Positions 1 to 12,736 of a stretch of 64,000 bases of DNA are shown here, one piece after another. Positions within the stretch are counted from its first letter, which is position 1; each line of letters begins with the position of its first letter. The notes beneath the pieces were generated by a model. It was not told the origin of the DNA and did not search any database. It saw nothing but the letters and a program-made list of their open reading frames with translations. The position numbers were made by a program, and so were the translations under genes. The stretch is from contig NZ_JAKWBK010000001.1 in the NCBI RefSeq assembly GCF_022512515.1, positions 992,001-1,056,000 of the forward strand, written 5' to 3'. The DNA comes from Paraniabella hibiscisoli. GTDB lineage: Bacteria > Bacteroidota > Bacteroidia > Chitinophagales > Chitinophagaceae.

Positions 1-2027
<2,027 letters not shown>

Positions 2028-2126
2028 TTATCACAACACAAGTATAATCAAAATCGATTAAATCTATATTTCTATAGTTTTAAGCTATTGTGAAATTGAA
2101 GATCCGTTAATGCGCAATCCAGTCTT

Positions 2127-3021
2127 TTACTCCAAGCTTTTCAAATCCTTCATCAAATACTGAAAATCTTCTTTTAAACCGGTGTGTTTAAAAAAAGCGG
2201 TAAGCTCCATTAATCTTTTTGCAGATCGAAGCCACGTGCCAATTGAAGTTTTTTCTGGCATTCAGAACAAAGTCTGTTGGGAGAAAGATCTGTTTCGTGT
2301 AAACCATTAGAGCCATTCATAACACAGTGGGCAGTTATGCAATGTTTCATTTTAAACATATGTCCTATTTCATGACTCGATATATTGATCAGTCTTTTCA
2401 GGCATAGGTCAAAGTTTAAAGAGTCCAATTTACTGTTTTGGAGCCGGTAAATAGAACTCACCCCAATTCTTTTTGTATAAGACGCCAGACCAAAAACATA
2501 ATTCCAATTTTCGGATGGGAAAAGGTCTTTTTCCGTGATAGCCATCAAGGCCAGTGTATTAGCAGGCTTTTCCTCTTTGTATAAAATATCCAAAACTGTG
2601 CTGGCTAATATCTGTTGATGATTTTCGTGGGTTCGAATATCCTTCGTGGGAATGACCCTTTCATCAGTTGGGTTTAGCAAACCAGAAGAGGTTTGAAAAA
2701 ATATCTGCAAATAGTCAAGTGTTAAGCTGATTGCCTTCCATTGAAGTGGAGTAAATGTTCCTATAGGTTTAATGTAAATTGTCGTTAAGGAGGAATCGTT
2801 TTTAATAGATTTTATTGCCTGATATTCTTTGAAACTTTGCCCTGTTTCTTTGTTTCGAAATCTCCACTCGCCTTCCAGCGGCTCTGAAAGACTTATGTCA
2901 TTTTTTTGACCAGATCAAAATATTGCTCATTTGTCAGACGCCCCGGGTTCCTGTTTGTTTTCCCATTGCAGAAACTGAACAAAACGACAACTAATAAGTA
3001 ACAGATTGTACGGATAATCAT
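2127..3021 (-). CDS. Archaemetzincin-like zinc metalloprotease with lipoprotein-type signal (two frameshifts)
   Basis: Predicted secreted zinc protease of about 298 residues. The core HEIGHMFKMKH is the extended zinc site, followed directly by CITAHCVM and then CSEC about 16 residues on, which reproduces the Cys-rich second zinc site of archaemetzincins (CX4CXM...CXXC). The N-terminus MIIRTICYLLVVVLFSFC reads as a short lipoprotein-like signal. Two breaks, each one A short, lie at 2901-2907 (near the N-terminus) and 2216-2220 (near the C-terminus). Repair joins the signal to the core and adds a tail ending LMKDLKSLE. Family is well supported by motifs; substrate is unknown. The gene stands alone between katG and the ACP gene. 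Confidence 0.82.
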
Positions 3022-3255
3022 TTTTAGGCTAATGAATACCCAATTTAGTAAATGCCGCCTTTTTAAAAGTAGAAATCCTATCTAATTTTTCGTGCTTCTA
3101 AATCAAATCTACTTATTATAACGCCTCAAATGCATTACGGCCTGGTTAGGTACAAAAGTTTTTATATCCCGAAGAGGGGAGCATAGAATGCATTCCTATT
3201 TAACCGTAAAGAAAGACCGTTAATGTAAAATGACAAAATCAACCGAACTACAATT

Positions 3256-3516
3256 TTAAGAAACGGATTCTTTCTTTTGTATCTGGGCTTGTATATAACT
3301 GTAAAAGTCCTGGAAGGTAACCAGAGGTAAAAAGTCGCCGGGCTGTACTTTGAAGTGAAAATTGCTTTCGAGAGCAACAACCAGGTCTATATAGTCCAGG
3401 CTGTCAAGGTCCAACACCTCTTTCAGACTGGCCCCGGGGTTTATTAATGAGGCATCTGCCTCAAATTCTTCAACCAAAAACGCGTTAGTTTTCTCAATTA
3501 TTTCCTGCATTTCCAT
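3256..3516 (-). CDS. Acyl carrier protein (flexirubin/aryl-polyene type)
   Basis: An 86-residue acyl carrier protein. The Ser of LDLDSLDYIDLV is the phosphopantetheine attachment site, followed by the acidic recognition helix. The C-terminal VTFQDFYSYI is, from family knowledge, typical of ACPs in Bacteroidota flexirubin clusters, not the primary AcpP. An upstream GTG at 3525 would overlap the ketosynthase stop, but ATG 3516, two bases after that stop, is the better start. Coupling to the ketosynthase gene at 3519-4733 implies one operon and joint work on fatty-acyl or polyene chain extension. No frameshift. Confidence 0.9.
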   Translation of the reverse strand: MEMQEIIEKTNAFLVEEFEADASLINPGASLKEVLDLDSLDYIDLVVALESNFHFKVQPGDFLPLVTFQDFYSYIQAQIQKKESVS

Positions 3517-3518
3517 AT

Positions 3519-4733
3519 TTACCACTTTTTGACGATTAGGGTAGAATTAGTTCCCCCAAACCCAAAAGAATTGGACAAAAATACATTTATATTTTTGTCT
3601 GTGGTATTTTTTATGATGTTGAGATGTTGCGTATCCTCATCAGGATTCTCAAAATTGATATTAGGAGCAATAAAGCTGTTTTGCATCATCAACGAAGAGT
3701 AAATGATCTCGCTGGCGCCCGCCATCCAGCACTCATGCCCTGTCATTGATTTAGTGGAACTTACGGGTGTATAAGCAGCTCCGAATACCTCATGTATCGC
3801 CTGGGCTTCGCTGGCGTCACCTGCAGGAGTGCTTGTAGCATGGGCATTAATATAATCTATAGCCTCTGGTGGTAAATCTGCATCTTGCAGCGCCATTTTC
3901 AATGATTTTGCGGGCCCCGCTATCGTAGGATTGCTAATATGCTCCCCATTAGATGAGAAACCGTAACCAATTATTTCTCCAATAATATTCGCTCCCCGCT
4001 TTTGGGCGCTTTCCAGGCTTTCTATCACTACGGTAGCTGCGCCTCCACTGGGAATCAGCCCGTCACGGTCTTTATCAAATGGCCGGCTGGCACTTTCGGG
4101 AGCCTCTTCTTTTACTGAGAATGCACCCAGCGCATCGAAAGTACCCATCGAGAGATGATTGATCTCCTGAGCCCCCCTGCAATAATGCAATTTTGTAAAC
4201 CCATCTTTATCAATACATAAGCCAACCCTATCGCATGTGAACCGCTCGCACAGGCAGCGCTTACCGTTAAGTTGATCCCTTTCAGTTTAAAAATAGTAGA
4301 AAGGTTCATGGTCACCGTAGAATTCAGGGTTTGGAAAACCGCTGCCGACCCCACCAGCATGGTGTCTTTTTTCGCGGATCAGATCGGTAGATTCGATGAC
4401 CGCTTTAGCAGAACTGTCGTTACCATATAAAATACCCGGCTGTACTTCAGCAATATAAGACTCATCTATACCCGCATTTTTCAACGCTTCGATGGTAGCC
4501 ATATAAGCATACTCGCCTTCTTCCGGTAGCATAATGCGGGAACGCCTGTCCAGTAGCCCTTTTAGGGAAGGCCGCTCTACCCAACCCGTGAGGGCCGAAC
4601 GATAGCCAAATTCTTTTCTGACCGGGTCGAAAATAATACCCGACTTGCCGGCTTTTAAGGACGCTGTTACTTCCTGCAGATTTTTACCAATGCAGGAATA
4701 AATACCCATACCAGTGATCACCACTCTGTTCAT
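3519..4733 (-). CDS. Beta-ketoacyl-ACP synthase, FabF/KAS II-like (two frameshifts)
   Basis: Condensing enzyme of about 404-405 residues. It begins MNRVVITGMGIYSCIGK and carries the Cys-His-His triad: SAACASGSH (acyl Cys), NAHATSTPAGD and KSMTGHECWMAGA, then the terminal SFGFGGTNSTLIVKKW. The frame breaks in the A6 run at 4367-4372 (two bases short or one extra; REKKDT is the usual family reading) and at the six-base C run 4172-4177 (one short). Its sequence resembles ketosynthases of flexirubin gene clusters more than housekeeping FabF. The partner ACP starts just after the stop. It probably belongs functionally with darA/darB at 29-31 kb, although it is 25 kb away. Confidence 0.88.
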
Positions 4734-4738
4734 AAATA

Positions 4739-4769
4739 CAAAAGTATTTTTAAAATAATAAATATCAAA
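4739..4769 (-). promoter_or_regulatory. Bacteroidota-type promoter for the ketosynthase-ACP pair
   Basis: On the minus strand, TTTG (4766-4769) and TACTTTTG (4739-4746) are separated by exactly 19 bases, a full match to the TTTG-N19-TAnnTTTG consensus of the Bacteroidota primary sigma factor. The -7 box ends only about five bases before the ketosynthase ATG at 4733, so the transcript would have almost no leader. Confidence 0.65.
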
Positions 4770-4808
4770 AGACTTTGTTACAACAAAAACAGGTACAGGT
4801 CGAATGGG

Positions 4809-4839
4809 ATTTAGAATTGACTGCAATCTTATACTTTTG
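4809..4839 (+). promoter_or_regulatory. Probable promoter for the TonB-C domain gene
   Basis: A TACTTTTG box at 4832-4839 matches the Bacteroidota -7 consensus. At the expected 19-base distance stands ATTT, a partial match to TTTG. The gene starts at 4856, giving a short leader. The box lies back to back with the ketosynthase promoter. Confidence 0.45.
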
Positions 4840-4855
4840 CCAGTAAAGCTTATTT

Positions 4856-5625
4856 ATGAAAATATGGATATCGGCCATTTGCCTGTTTTTTCAAATCAAT
4901 TTATGCGCACAAAAAAATGATACACTCTATTTTTATAGTGATCATGATTATAAAATAGAAGCCAGGGATACAGCAGAGTGCTTTACCAAACAATTTAAAA
5001 CAGGCGATCGCTGGGTTCGTTATAAATATAGAATCAAGGATATCGGTATGTATATGTGTGATATTGATGAAAATATTGATTCTGCGTTTACGAAACTAAA
5101 CGGTATGCATATAGGCTACCAGCTAGGATTGTTGTATGATTCTGGTTATCATAAAAATGGCTTAAAAGAAGGGGTATGGCATTTTTATTATCCGGGCACC
5201 AGACAACCCGGAATGATAGCCCATTTAAAAGATGATGCACCTGTGAGTTTTCAATGTTTTGCAGAAGACGGCTCTCCCAAAAAGGAAAACTGCTTTTATG
5301 AAAGAGAAGCAGATTACCCTGAAGGCCTGTCCGAGTGGCTAAATTATGTAAGCCGCAATGCAGGTAAGGCATTGAATCGAAATCAGAAAGCGTTAAAAAA
5401 ATGGGAGAAGGCCAATATCGGGCAGATATTCAGTTTGTAATTGATTCGCGCGGTAAAGTAACAGATGTTGCTATACGCAAGAGTTCGGGAAATGAAATAC
5501 TCGACCAATATGCACTAGAGATTATTACTAAAAGCAAAAATTGGGTACCTGCCGTGCAGTATGGCCGGTTTGTAAAGGCCTACAGGATACAACCAGTAAG
5601 CTTTGAGATAGCAGATTTCCGCTAA
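4856..5625 (+). CDS. Secreted/periplasmic protein with TonB C-terminal domain (one frameshift)
   Basis: A 256-residue protein with an N-terminal signal (MKIWISAICLFFQINLCAQ), a middle part with MORN/YwqK-like text (GYHKNGLKEGVWHFYYPG) and a C-terminal TonB_C-type domain (ADIQFVIDSRGKVTDVAI, then ALEIITKSKNWVPAV). The halves are joined by adding one A to the run at 5395-5401, which gives KKMGEGQYRADI. Such proteins are common in Bacteroidota and are annotated as energy transducer TonB, though this one has a cleavable signal instead of a membrane anchor, so an energising role is unproven. Confidence 0.75.
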
Positions 5626-5870
5626 TACTCTCTCTTCCTTTTTCCCATATTTTCTAAGGCTACTCCATTATGCAGAAGCAGCGTTTTTTAGCGACAGTAG
5701 GCCTGGCGTTTGCTGTTTGCTCCAAATTAAAAAGGTTGCATGCCGTTTACGATTTCATAAAGAATTAAGAATAAATGCCTTAAAGCCTAAAATTTTGCAA
5801 AGGGCTATGTAACGCCACGATTCTTCTCATCTTAATAGCAAATTATTGATCATTTAAAAAATCGTATCGT

Positions 5871-6553
5871 ATGAAACAAATTTTAACCGCATTAGCATTT
5901 TTCTTTTCATTAACCGCTTTTGCACAAATGGGCGAAAAAATTTTATTGACAAAAACTATATCGAGGTAACCGGAAAAGCCGAAATGGAATTTACCCCCGA
6001 TAAAATATTCATCCAGGTGTTGCTTACAGAAAAAGACAGCAAAAATAAGAATGCCATCACTGAACAGGAGAAACAAATGCTGCAGAAGCTACAATCCTTA
6101 GGTATTGATATTAAAAAAGATGTAATGATTAAAGATTTAGCCAGCAATTTGAAAACCGGTTTCCTGTCGAAAGACGTATTATTAAGTAAGCAATATCAAA
6201 TTATTGTACACGATGGCAAAACTGCCGGACAGGTATTTTTAGCACTGGAAGAAATAGGTATTTCTAATGCGAGTATTGAAAAGCTGGAAAGCAGTAAAAT
6301 AGAAGAGTATCGCCAGCAAGTAAAAATAAAAGCTATCAAAGCAGCTAAAGACAAAGCAGCCCTTCTTTGCGAAAGCATTGGTCAGAAAGCTGGTAAGGCC
6401 TTATACATACAGGAGCAGCAAATTTTTGAGCGTCCTTATGCTATGGCTAATGTAATGATGAAGCAGGCTGATGCAGTTGGCGGAGCAGCCGATCTGAACT
6501 TTGAGAACCTGAAAGTAGAAGCGACCGTAATGACCCGTTTTGAAATTCTATAG
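5871..6553 (+). CDS. SIMPL (DUF541) domain protein (one frameshift)
   Basis: A 227-residue secreted protein. The signal peptide MKQILTALAFFFSLTAFAQ comes from ATG 5871. The mature part shows the SIMPL pattern: IEVTGKAEMEFTPDKIFIQV near the start and a C-terminal segment with DKAALLCESIGQKAGKAL and EATVMTRFEIL. The frame is restored by one A in the run 5935-5940. SIMPL proteins are periplasmic or surface proteins of largely unknown biochemical role. The gene ends just before a strong bidirectional terminator shared with sodA. Confidence 0.8.
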
Positions 6554-6567
6554 ATCCGTTGTTTTAC

Positions 6568-6609
6568 ATAAAAAATAGCCCATGGTTTAAACCATGGGCT
6601 ATTTTTTAT
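6568..6609. terminator. Bidirectional intrinsic terminator between the SIMPL gene and sodA
   Basis: A perfect 42-base palindrome. The left arm is ATAAAAAATAGCCCATGG, the centre TTTAAA, and the right arm is its exact complement. The GC core (AGCCCATGG) is flanked by A and T runs, so it can end transcription from both convergent genes. Confidence 0.92.
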
Positions 6610-6628
6610 GCTATTAAGTGAGCTTAGC

Positions 6629-7234
6629 TTATTTAGCGGCTTCAAATTTTTCGGCCACTTTGTCCCAGTTTACTACACTCCAGATGGCCTGAAGATAGGC
6701 CGGGCGTTTGTTCTGATATTTCAGGTAGTAAGCATGTTCCCATACATCAATACCCAAAATTGGAGTACCTTTTACTTCAGCTACATCCATCAAAGGATTA
6801 TCCTGGTTAGGCGTAGAACTTACTTCCAGCTTACCGTCTTTTACGATAATCCATGCCCAGCCGCTACCAAAACGTGTAGCGCCTGCTGTGCTTACTTTTT
6901 CTTTTAAAGCATCCAAAGAACCAAACGCTTGTGTAATAGCATCAGCTAATGCGCCTGTTGGCTCTGTAGCGCCGCCTGGTGTTAATATTTCCCAGAAGAA
7001 AGTGTGGTTCCAATGCCCGCCACCATTATTTCTTACTGCCGGAGAGATGCTACCTGCATTTTTTACCAGGTCTTCTAAAGACTTGTCGGCATGCTCTGTT
7101 CCATCAATTGCTTTATTTAAATTATCAACATAAGCCTGGTGATGCCTATCGTGATGTATTTCCATTGTTTGTGCGTCGATATGTGGTTCCAATGCTTCTT
7201 TCGCATAAGGAAGGGCTGGTAAGGTAAAAGCCAT
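6629..7234 (-). CDS. sodA: Superoxide dismutase, Fe/Mn family
   Basis: A 201-residue cytosolic enzyme that converts superoxide to peroxide and oxygen. Metal ligands are seen in the right order: His in MEIHHDRHH, His in NHTFFWE, and Asp and His in [24 protein letters not shown] and GSGWAW are signature stretches. The frame is intact, unlike many neighbours. It is convergent with the SIMPL gene across a shared terminator. A TAAATTTG box on the minus strand at 7291-7298 could be its -7 element, but no good -33 box is present. Mn versus Fe use cannot be decided from sequence alone. Confidence 0.95.
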   Translation of the reverse strand: MAFTLPALPYAKEALEPHIDAQTMEIHHDRHHQAYVDNLNKAIDGTEHADKSLEDLVKNAGSISPAVRNNGGGHWNHTFFWEILTPGGATEPTGALADAITQAFGSLDALKEKVSTAGATRFGSGWAWIIVKDGKLEVSSTPNQDNPLMDVAEVKGTPILGIDVWEHAYYLKYQNKRPAYLQAIWSVVNWDKVAEKFEAAK

Positions 7235-7420
7235 GATTGTTCAATTTTTATATTATGATTAAAAAAATAACGGTTTGCCTGGCAATATAACAAATTTAGA
7301 AAGAGATAGTTGAATTTGTTACAGGAATAGGCTCAAATACTATTCCAAAATGAGGGTATTGTAATTTATAGTTTAATAACTTATATTTAACATATCCTTA
7401 AACTAAAAAAATCTGCATCT

Positions 7421-10400
7421 ATGAATGGAAAAACCCTGACACTTTTTTTCATGCTGCTTTGTTGTCCTTTCTTTTTGCCGGCCCAAACCCGGCAGATAAC
7501 AGGAACTGTAAAGAACAGTGGTGGCGAACCGGTTGCCAATGCGACGGTGATTCAAAAGGGGACCAATAACACTACAATGGCCGGGGAAGACGGCCGGTTT
7601 TCACTTACGGTTACCGGGGCAAATATTATACTTTCTGTATCGGCGGTTAATTACCAGGATGTGGAGGTGAATGCAGGCACACAGACAGTTGTAGATATCA
7701 TATTGCCCGAAAGTACTACTACTAAAATGGATGAAGTATTTGTGGTTGCTTACGGTACTGCCAAAAAAGTAGTTATACCGGGGCCGCCACGGTGGTAAAC
7801 GCAGACAAAATAAAAGATATTCCTACTACCTCTTTCGAAAATGCGCTTAACGGAAGAGTAGCTGGACTACAGGTTACTCAGACTTCCGGCCAGGCTGGCT
7901 CCACTCCTGCATTGCGTATTCGAGGTATTGGTTCCATGAATGCCTCTAACGACCCTTTGTACGTGCTGGATGGAGTGCCGATCGTTTCAGAGTCGGTAGG
8001 CCAAATGGGTAGCTATTTGAATACTACCAATAATATAATGGCTAATATCAACCCTGATGACATCGAATCCATCACTGTTTTGAAAGATGCTGCAGCCTCT
8101 TCTTTGTATGGATCCAGGGCGGCAAATGGAGTGGTTATTATCAACACTAAAAAAGGAAAAACGGGTGCGCCTGTAATAAGTTTTAAAACCTCAGTAGGTA
8201 TGACGCCTACATGGGCTACAGACAATTACGAAGCTGCCGGTGTTCAGGAGCAAATAAATATGCTGTACCAGGTGTTTTATGACCTGAATATCACGGGCGG
8301 CAAAACACCTGAAGCAGCCAATACCGATGCTTTGGCAAGGCTGAATACCCGATTTAACCGACATGGCTATCGATTTGAAACATCTGGTACAGACAGGTAT
8401 CAGAACGTGGCAATTTTGGGAATGACTGATGGTATTGAAAATAGGGAAGGCCGCTATTTTAACTGGGATGAAGTACTGTTCAGAACAGGCTTTTTTACTA
8501 CGAATGATCTTTCAGTTAGTGGCGGGACAGATAAAACAAAGTATTACTCTTCATTGTCATATACACAGGATAAAAGCAGGGTTGCAGTTAACGAATTTCA
8601 GCGTATCGCAGGCCGGCTGAATTTAACTCAAAAATAGGAAGCCGATTAGAACTGGAAAGTAATATCGGTATTTCAAAAAATGATAAATCGGGCTTTAACG
8701 ACAGCAGGAGTACCGGCTCCAACTACATGCTACAATCGCGTAATTTGCTATGGCCCGTTTACTGGCCAACAGATTATAAAACAGGCTTACCTTTTACTGC
8801 GCGCTTTGGTAGCCTTGCTCAAAACAACGTTTACTACGACAACGAGTGGGATAATACAGCCGGGACCTTAAATATTTCTGCGGTTGAAGCTTTAACCGTA
8901 AATATACTTTCCGGACTTACGGCCAAATCGATCTTCTCCTACAATAATTCGCAGATTAAAGAACATCTCTATTACAGTGCGTTGCATTTTAGCGGTGTTG
9001 CTCCTGTTAACGGCCAGGTACATGAGTTAAGTACCAACATTAATAAGATGGTGAGCTCTACCACTTTAAACTACAACAAAAAAATTCTTCAACATAGTAT
9101 TGGTGTGCTGGCAGGTTACGAGGCCGAGAAAAACCTAACCGATTTTATGCGTTCCAGTGGTAATAATTTACCATCCAGTTCTTTGCCAACCGTAGTAACA
9201 GCAGGTACTACCAATGCCAGTGCTTATAACTGGGGCTATAATATGCAGTCATTTCTGTCACGTGCCGAATATAATTTTTCAGACAAATACTTCCTCTCTG
9301 CGTCCTATCGCCGTGATGGAAACTCGCGCTTCGGTCCGGTAAACAGATGGGCGAACTTTTGGTCTGTAGGTGGCGCATGGAATATTTTTAAAGAAGATTT
9401 TTTAAAAGAAAGCGAGATTTTGAATGAGCTGAGAATCAGAGGCTCTTACGGTACCAACGCTACAACACCATCTGGAAATTACGGCTGGAGAACTTTACTT
9501 TCTTTTACAGACAAGTATATGGAGCAGCCCGGCGGTAGTATCATTTCCATAGCCGATTCAGGTCTTGCGTGGGAAACCAATTACAATACAAACTTTGCTA
9601 TTGAGTTTGGTTTACTGGAAAGAAGGGTTACCGGATCCATTGAGTATTTTAACAGAGACTCCAGGAACCTCTTGATGGATGTGCCTATTTCAATGGTAAC
9701 GGGTCTTGGCAGTACATTAAAAAATATTGGCAAGATAAATAACAGAGGTATAGAGTGGAACCTGGGTATAGACATTGTGAGAAAAGAGTTCCTTAAATGG
9801 AGTTTGGGACTAAATGGAACCCTCATGAATTCGAAGGTTACAAAATTAAACAGGCAGGGAGGAGCCCAGGCGGGTCAGGATATTATTTGGAATGACCCTA
9901 CCGGGAACGATGCCAGAGCGCAGTTTATTTACCGCGAGGGGCAGTCTATGCTGGCCTTTTATGGATTCGAGTGGGCAGGTGTTGATCCAACAAACGGCAA
10001 AAATGTTTGGTACATCAACGATCCCAATAGTTCCACAACCGGAGATTTTGAATTTAACGGGAGGGGAGCAACCTATACTTATAGCAAGGCCAATCGCATT
10101 ATCATCGGAAATGGTACTCCAAAAATGTTTGGCGGTTTTACATCAGACCTGGAGTATAAGGGCATATCGTTGAATTTAAACTTTATTTACAAACTGGGAG
10201 GTGATTTATACGATGGCGCTTACAAAGATGTAGCCGATGATGGATATTATTGGGAAAGAATACGTTCGCAAGACTATTATGATAATATGTGGACGGACAA
10301 TAATACTTTAGGAACCTTACCCAAGCTAAGTGGTAATGATCTCACAGACCCCATGCAATATAGCACACGCCAACTTCATGATGCCTCCTTCCTAAGATTG

Positions 10401-10607
10401 AAAAACGCAACGATTGCTTATCGGCTACCCCATAACCTGTTGGGAGGCATAGGTGTTCGAAATGCAAGAGTTTTCGTGAATGGAACTAATTTATTCACCA
10501 CAGCCAAATACAAATTGGCCGACCCTGAGGTAAACCAGTTTGCTACACGTGGATGGGAAATTCCATTTGCAAAAACCTACACCTTTGGTATTGAAGTAAG
10601 TTTCTGA
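7421..10607 (+). CDS. SusC/RagA-family TonB-dependent outer-membrane receptor (two frameshifts)
   Basis: An outer-membrane nutrient transporter of about 1062 residues after repair. Order of parts: signal peptide ending FLPAQ, carboxypeptidase-regulatory-like domain (ITGTVKNSGGEPVANATV), TonB-box-like DEVFVVAYGT, plug (LRIRGIGSMNASNDPLYVLD, VLKDAAASSLYGSRAANGV), a 22-strand-type barrel, and the C-terminal beta signal FGIEVSF. Breaks, each one base short, lie at 7773-7774 (T run) and 8630-8634 (A run). The SusD partner follows 18 bases later. No glycosidase, sulfatase or sensor gene flanks the pair, so the substrate (glycan or peptide) cannot be inferred. Confidence 0.93.
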
Positions 10608-10625
10608 CACCTAAATTGAATTAAT

Positions 10626-12100
10626 ATGAACTACAATAATATAAAAATATTATCCATAATAGTCGCCATTCTTTTCCTTTCCGCCTGTGGAAAAGGCTTT
10701 TTAGATGTAAAGCCAACGAACTCAGTTCCTGCCGGTACCGCCATAAAAACAGTGGCAGATGCACGGGTAGCTGTCAACGGAATCATGCGGAATATGACCA
10801 ATTCAAACTACTATGGTCGTAATTTTATTTTATATGGAGATGTAAGAGGTGGCGATATGACCCTATACTCACAGGGTAGGGGGTTGGATGCCTTGTATAC
10901 TTTCAACCATACGGTGAGCGCCAACAATTTTAGTGGTTTTTGGTCCACTATTTACAATAATATTCTACAAGCCAATAACCTTATTTTCAATATTAATAAA
11001 TTAAAAGCCGAAGGCTCTACCGAAAATTTCGACAGCTTTTTAGGGCAGGCATTAACCGCCCGCGCGCTCATGTACTTTGATTTGGTACGTATTTATGGAA
11101 AATCCTACGCCGATAATAAGTCTGCCTGGGGAGTACCCCAGCCCCTGGAACCATTGCCGGCATCGGCTCAGCCGCTTCGATCTACAGTAAATGATAACTA
11201 TACGCAAATTTTAAAAGACCTAACAGATGCCGCACCGCTATTGCCTAAAACAAAATCGAATGGTTACCTAAACTACTACGGCAACAGAGCCATTCAGGCA
11301 AGAGTGTATTTAACCATGGGCGATTTTCCAGCTGCTCTGACGGCAGCAGAAGATGTAATTAATAATGGAGGGTACACATTGTATAACCGTACCAATTGGG
11401 TTAGCTCCTGGGCTACACAATTTGGATCTGAATCCATTTTTGAGTTAGGGATCTTTCCCAATGAAGGCGATTTAACTACTGCCTCTTTAAGCTTTTATTT
11501 AAGAAGAAGGTCGCATGGGAACTCGGCAGCACTGGGCTTCTTTGGAGCAAGCGATTATTTTCTAAACCGCCTAAAACAAGATGCTACTGATGTAAGATGG
11601 GGCATTATGCTGGCCGATGAAATATCTACTACTGCCAACCCAAGGTTAGAGCATCTTACAAATACAGTGGTACTACTACACTATCGGGAGATGGCAAATC
11701 GGCATCTACTACAGCAGTAAACATCAAAGTAATCCGATCTTCTGAAATGTACCTGATTGCCGCCGAAGCTGCTTTTGCAACAGATAAAACCAAAGCGGCT
11801 ACTTATTTAAATGCCATCCGTAGCCGTGCTCCTGCACTTGCCCCTGCTACTGCGGCTACCGTTACACTTGATATGATCCTGGATGAAAAAAGTAAGGAGC
11901 TGTTTACAGAGGGGCAGCGTTATTTTGATATGATACGTTTAAACAGGCCCATCACTTTTAACGATGAAATCTTAGGTCTTACTATTCCAACAAGGCCCAA
12001 AACGATCGAAAGGAGTTTTGAAAAGGCGATACTGCCCATACCTATCGGCGAAATAAATGCGAATCCAGGTATTAAAGAACAACAAAACCCTGGTTACTAA
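10626..12100 (+). CDS. SusD/RagB-family nutrient-binding lipoprotein (one frameshift)
   Basis: A 491-residue surface lipoprotein that forms the lid of the upstream SusC channel. It has a lipobox (LFLSAC), the SusD N-terminal pattern (FLDVKPTNSVP, then WSTIYNNILQANNLI) with TPR-like helices, and the C-terminal RagB region (RSSEMYLIAAEAAF, ELFTEGQRYFDMIRLNR, ending NPGIKEQQNPGY). The frame breaks near 11656 (one T short), repaired to HLYKYSGTTTL. It ends just before a hairpin terminator. Confidence 0.92.
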
Positions 12101-12105
12101 TTTTA

Positions 12106-12133
12106 AAAGGCAGTTCATCAAACAACTGCCTTT
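12106..12133. terminator. Bidirectional hairpin terminator between susD and tadA
   Basis: AAAGGCAGTT (12106-12115) pairs perfectly with AACTGCCTTT (12124-12133) around an 8-base loop. It sits between convergent genes and overlaps the tadA stop codon. Confidence 0.8.
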
Positions 12134-12572
12134 ATCTTTTCCCCTTAAAAAACGCTTTCATCAAAGCAGCACATTCTTCGGCCAGAATGCCTGTAGTAAT
12201 TTCTGTTTTAGGGTGAAACGGAGACACCGCCGGCTGAATACGACTGAACCCGTTTTTAGGATCGGAGGCGCCCCATACTACTCTTTTTATTTTGCTCCAA
12301 TACAATGCTCCGGAGCACATCACACAGGGTTCTACCGTTACATACAAGGTGGCCTCTGGTAAGTATTTAGCGCCAATCTCACTAAAAGCCGATGTAAGCG
12401 CAATAATTTCTGCATGTGCCGTTGTATCGGTAAGCTTTTCGGTCATATTACGGCCCCTGGCAAGGATGCTATCGTTTTGCACCACTACTGCACCAATAGG
12501 AATTTCATCTTCTTCGAAAGCCAGCATGGCTTCCTTCAATGCCAGCTGCATAAAGTATTCGTCCGGATACAT
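12132..12572 (-). CDS. tadA: tRNA adenosine deaminase (TadA-type nucleoside deaminase)
   Basis: A 146-residue zinc deaminase expected to convert adenosine-34 to inosine in tRNA-Arg. The zinc/catalytic motif THAEIIAL holds the His ligand and the proton-shuttling Glu; PCVMCSGAL holds the two Cys ligands. The preferred start is ATG 12572 (MYPDEYFMQLALKEA), which matches the family N-terminus; a reading from 12608 would add 12 residues lying in an inverted-repeat region. The frame is intact. Related guanine or cytosine deaminases share the motifs, but length and context favour TadA. Confidence 0.88.
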   Translation of the reverse strand: MYPDEYFMQLALKEAMLAFEEDEIPIGAVVVQNDSILARGRNMTEKLTDTTAHAEIIALTSAFSEIGAKYLPEATLYVTVEPCVMCSGALYWSKIKRVVWGASDPKNGFSRIQPAVSPFHPKTEITTGILAEECAALMKAFFKGKR

Positions 12573-12592
12573 TTTTATTATATAATTAGGTC

Positions 12593-12651
12593 GGACGGAA
12601 CGCGCCATATATCGAGAAAGTATAAAAAAATCTTATACCCGCGTTTCGTCC
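12593..12651. repeat. Nested inverted repeat upstream of tadA and the aldehyde dehydrogenase gene
   Basis: GGACGGAACGCG (12593-12604) pairs with CGCGTTTCGTCC (12640-12651) with one mismatch. Inside it, GTATAA and TTATAC form a second, smaller stem. It lies in the divergent space between tadA and the aldehyde dehydrogenase gene. It could be an operator or part of a leader transcript; the sequence does not decide. Confidence 0.5.
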
Positions 12652-12736
12652 GTCATTTACCACTTGTTTTTTATCTTCAAACAAAAATAGATTAAAGCGT
12701 TTATACCCTTTAGTTTTATCATTTTAATTCATTGCC

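Noticed and set aside
5671..5769. Small frame of about 32 codons starting MQKQRFLATVGLAFAV
   Set aside because: It looks like half a signal peptide but has no ribosome-binding site, no mature domain and no support from context.
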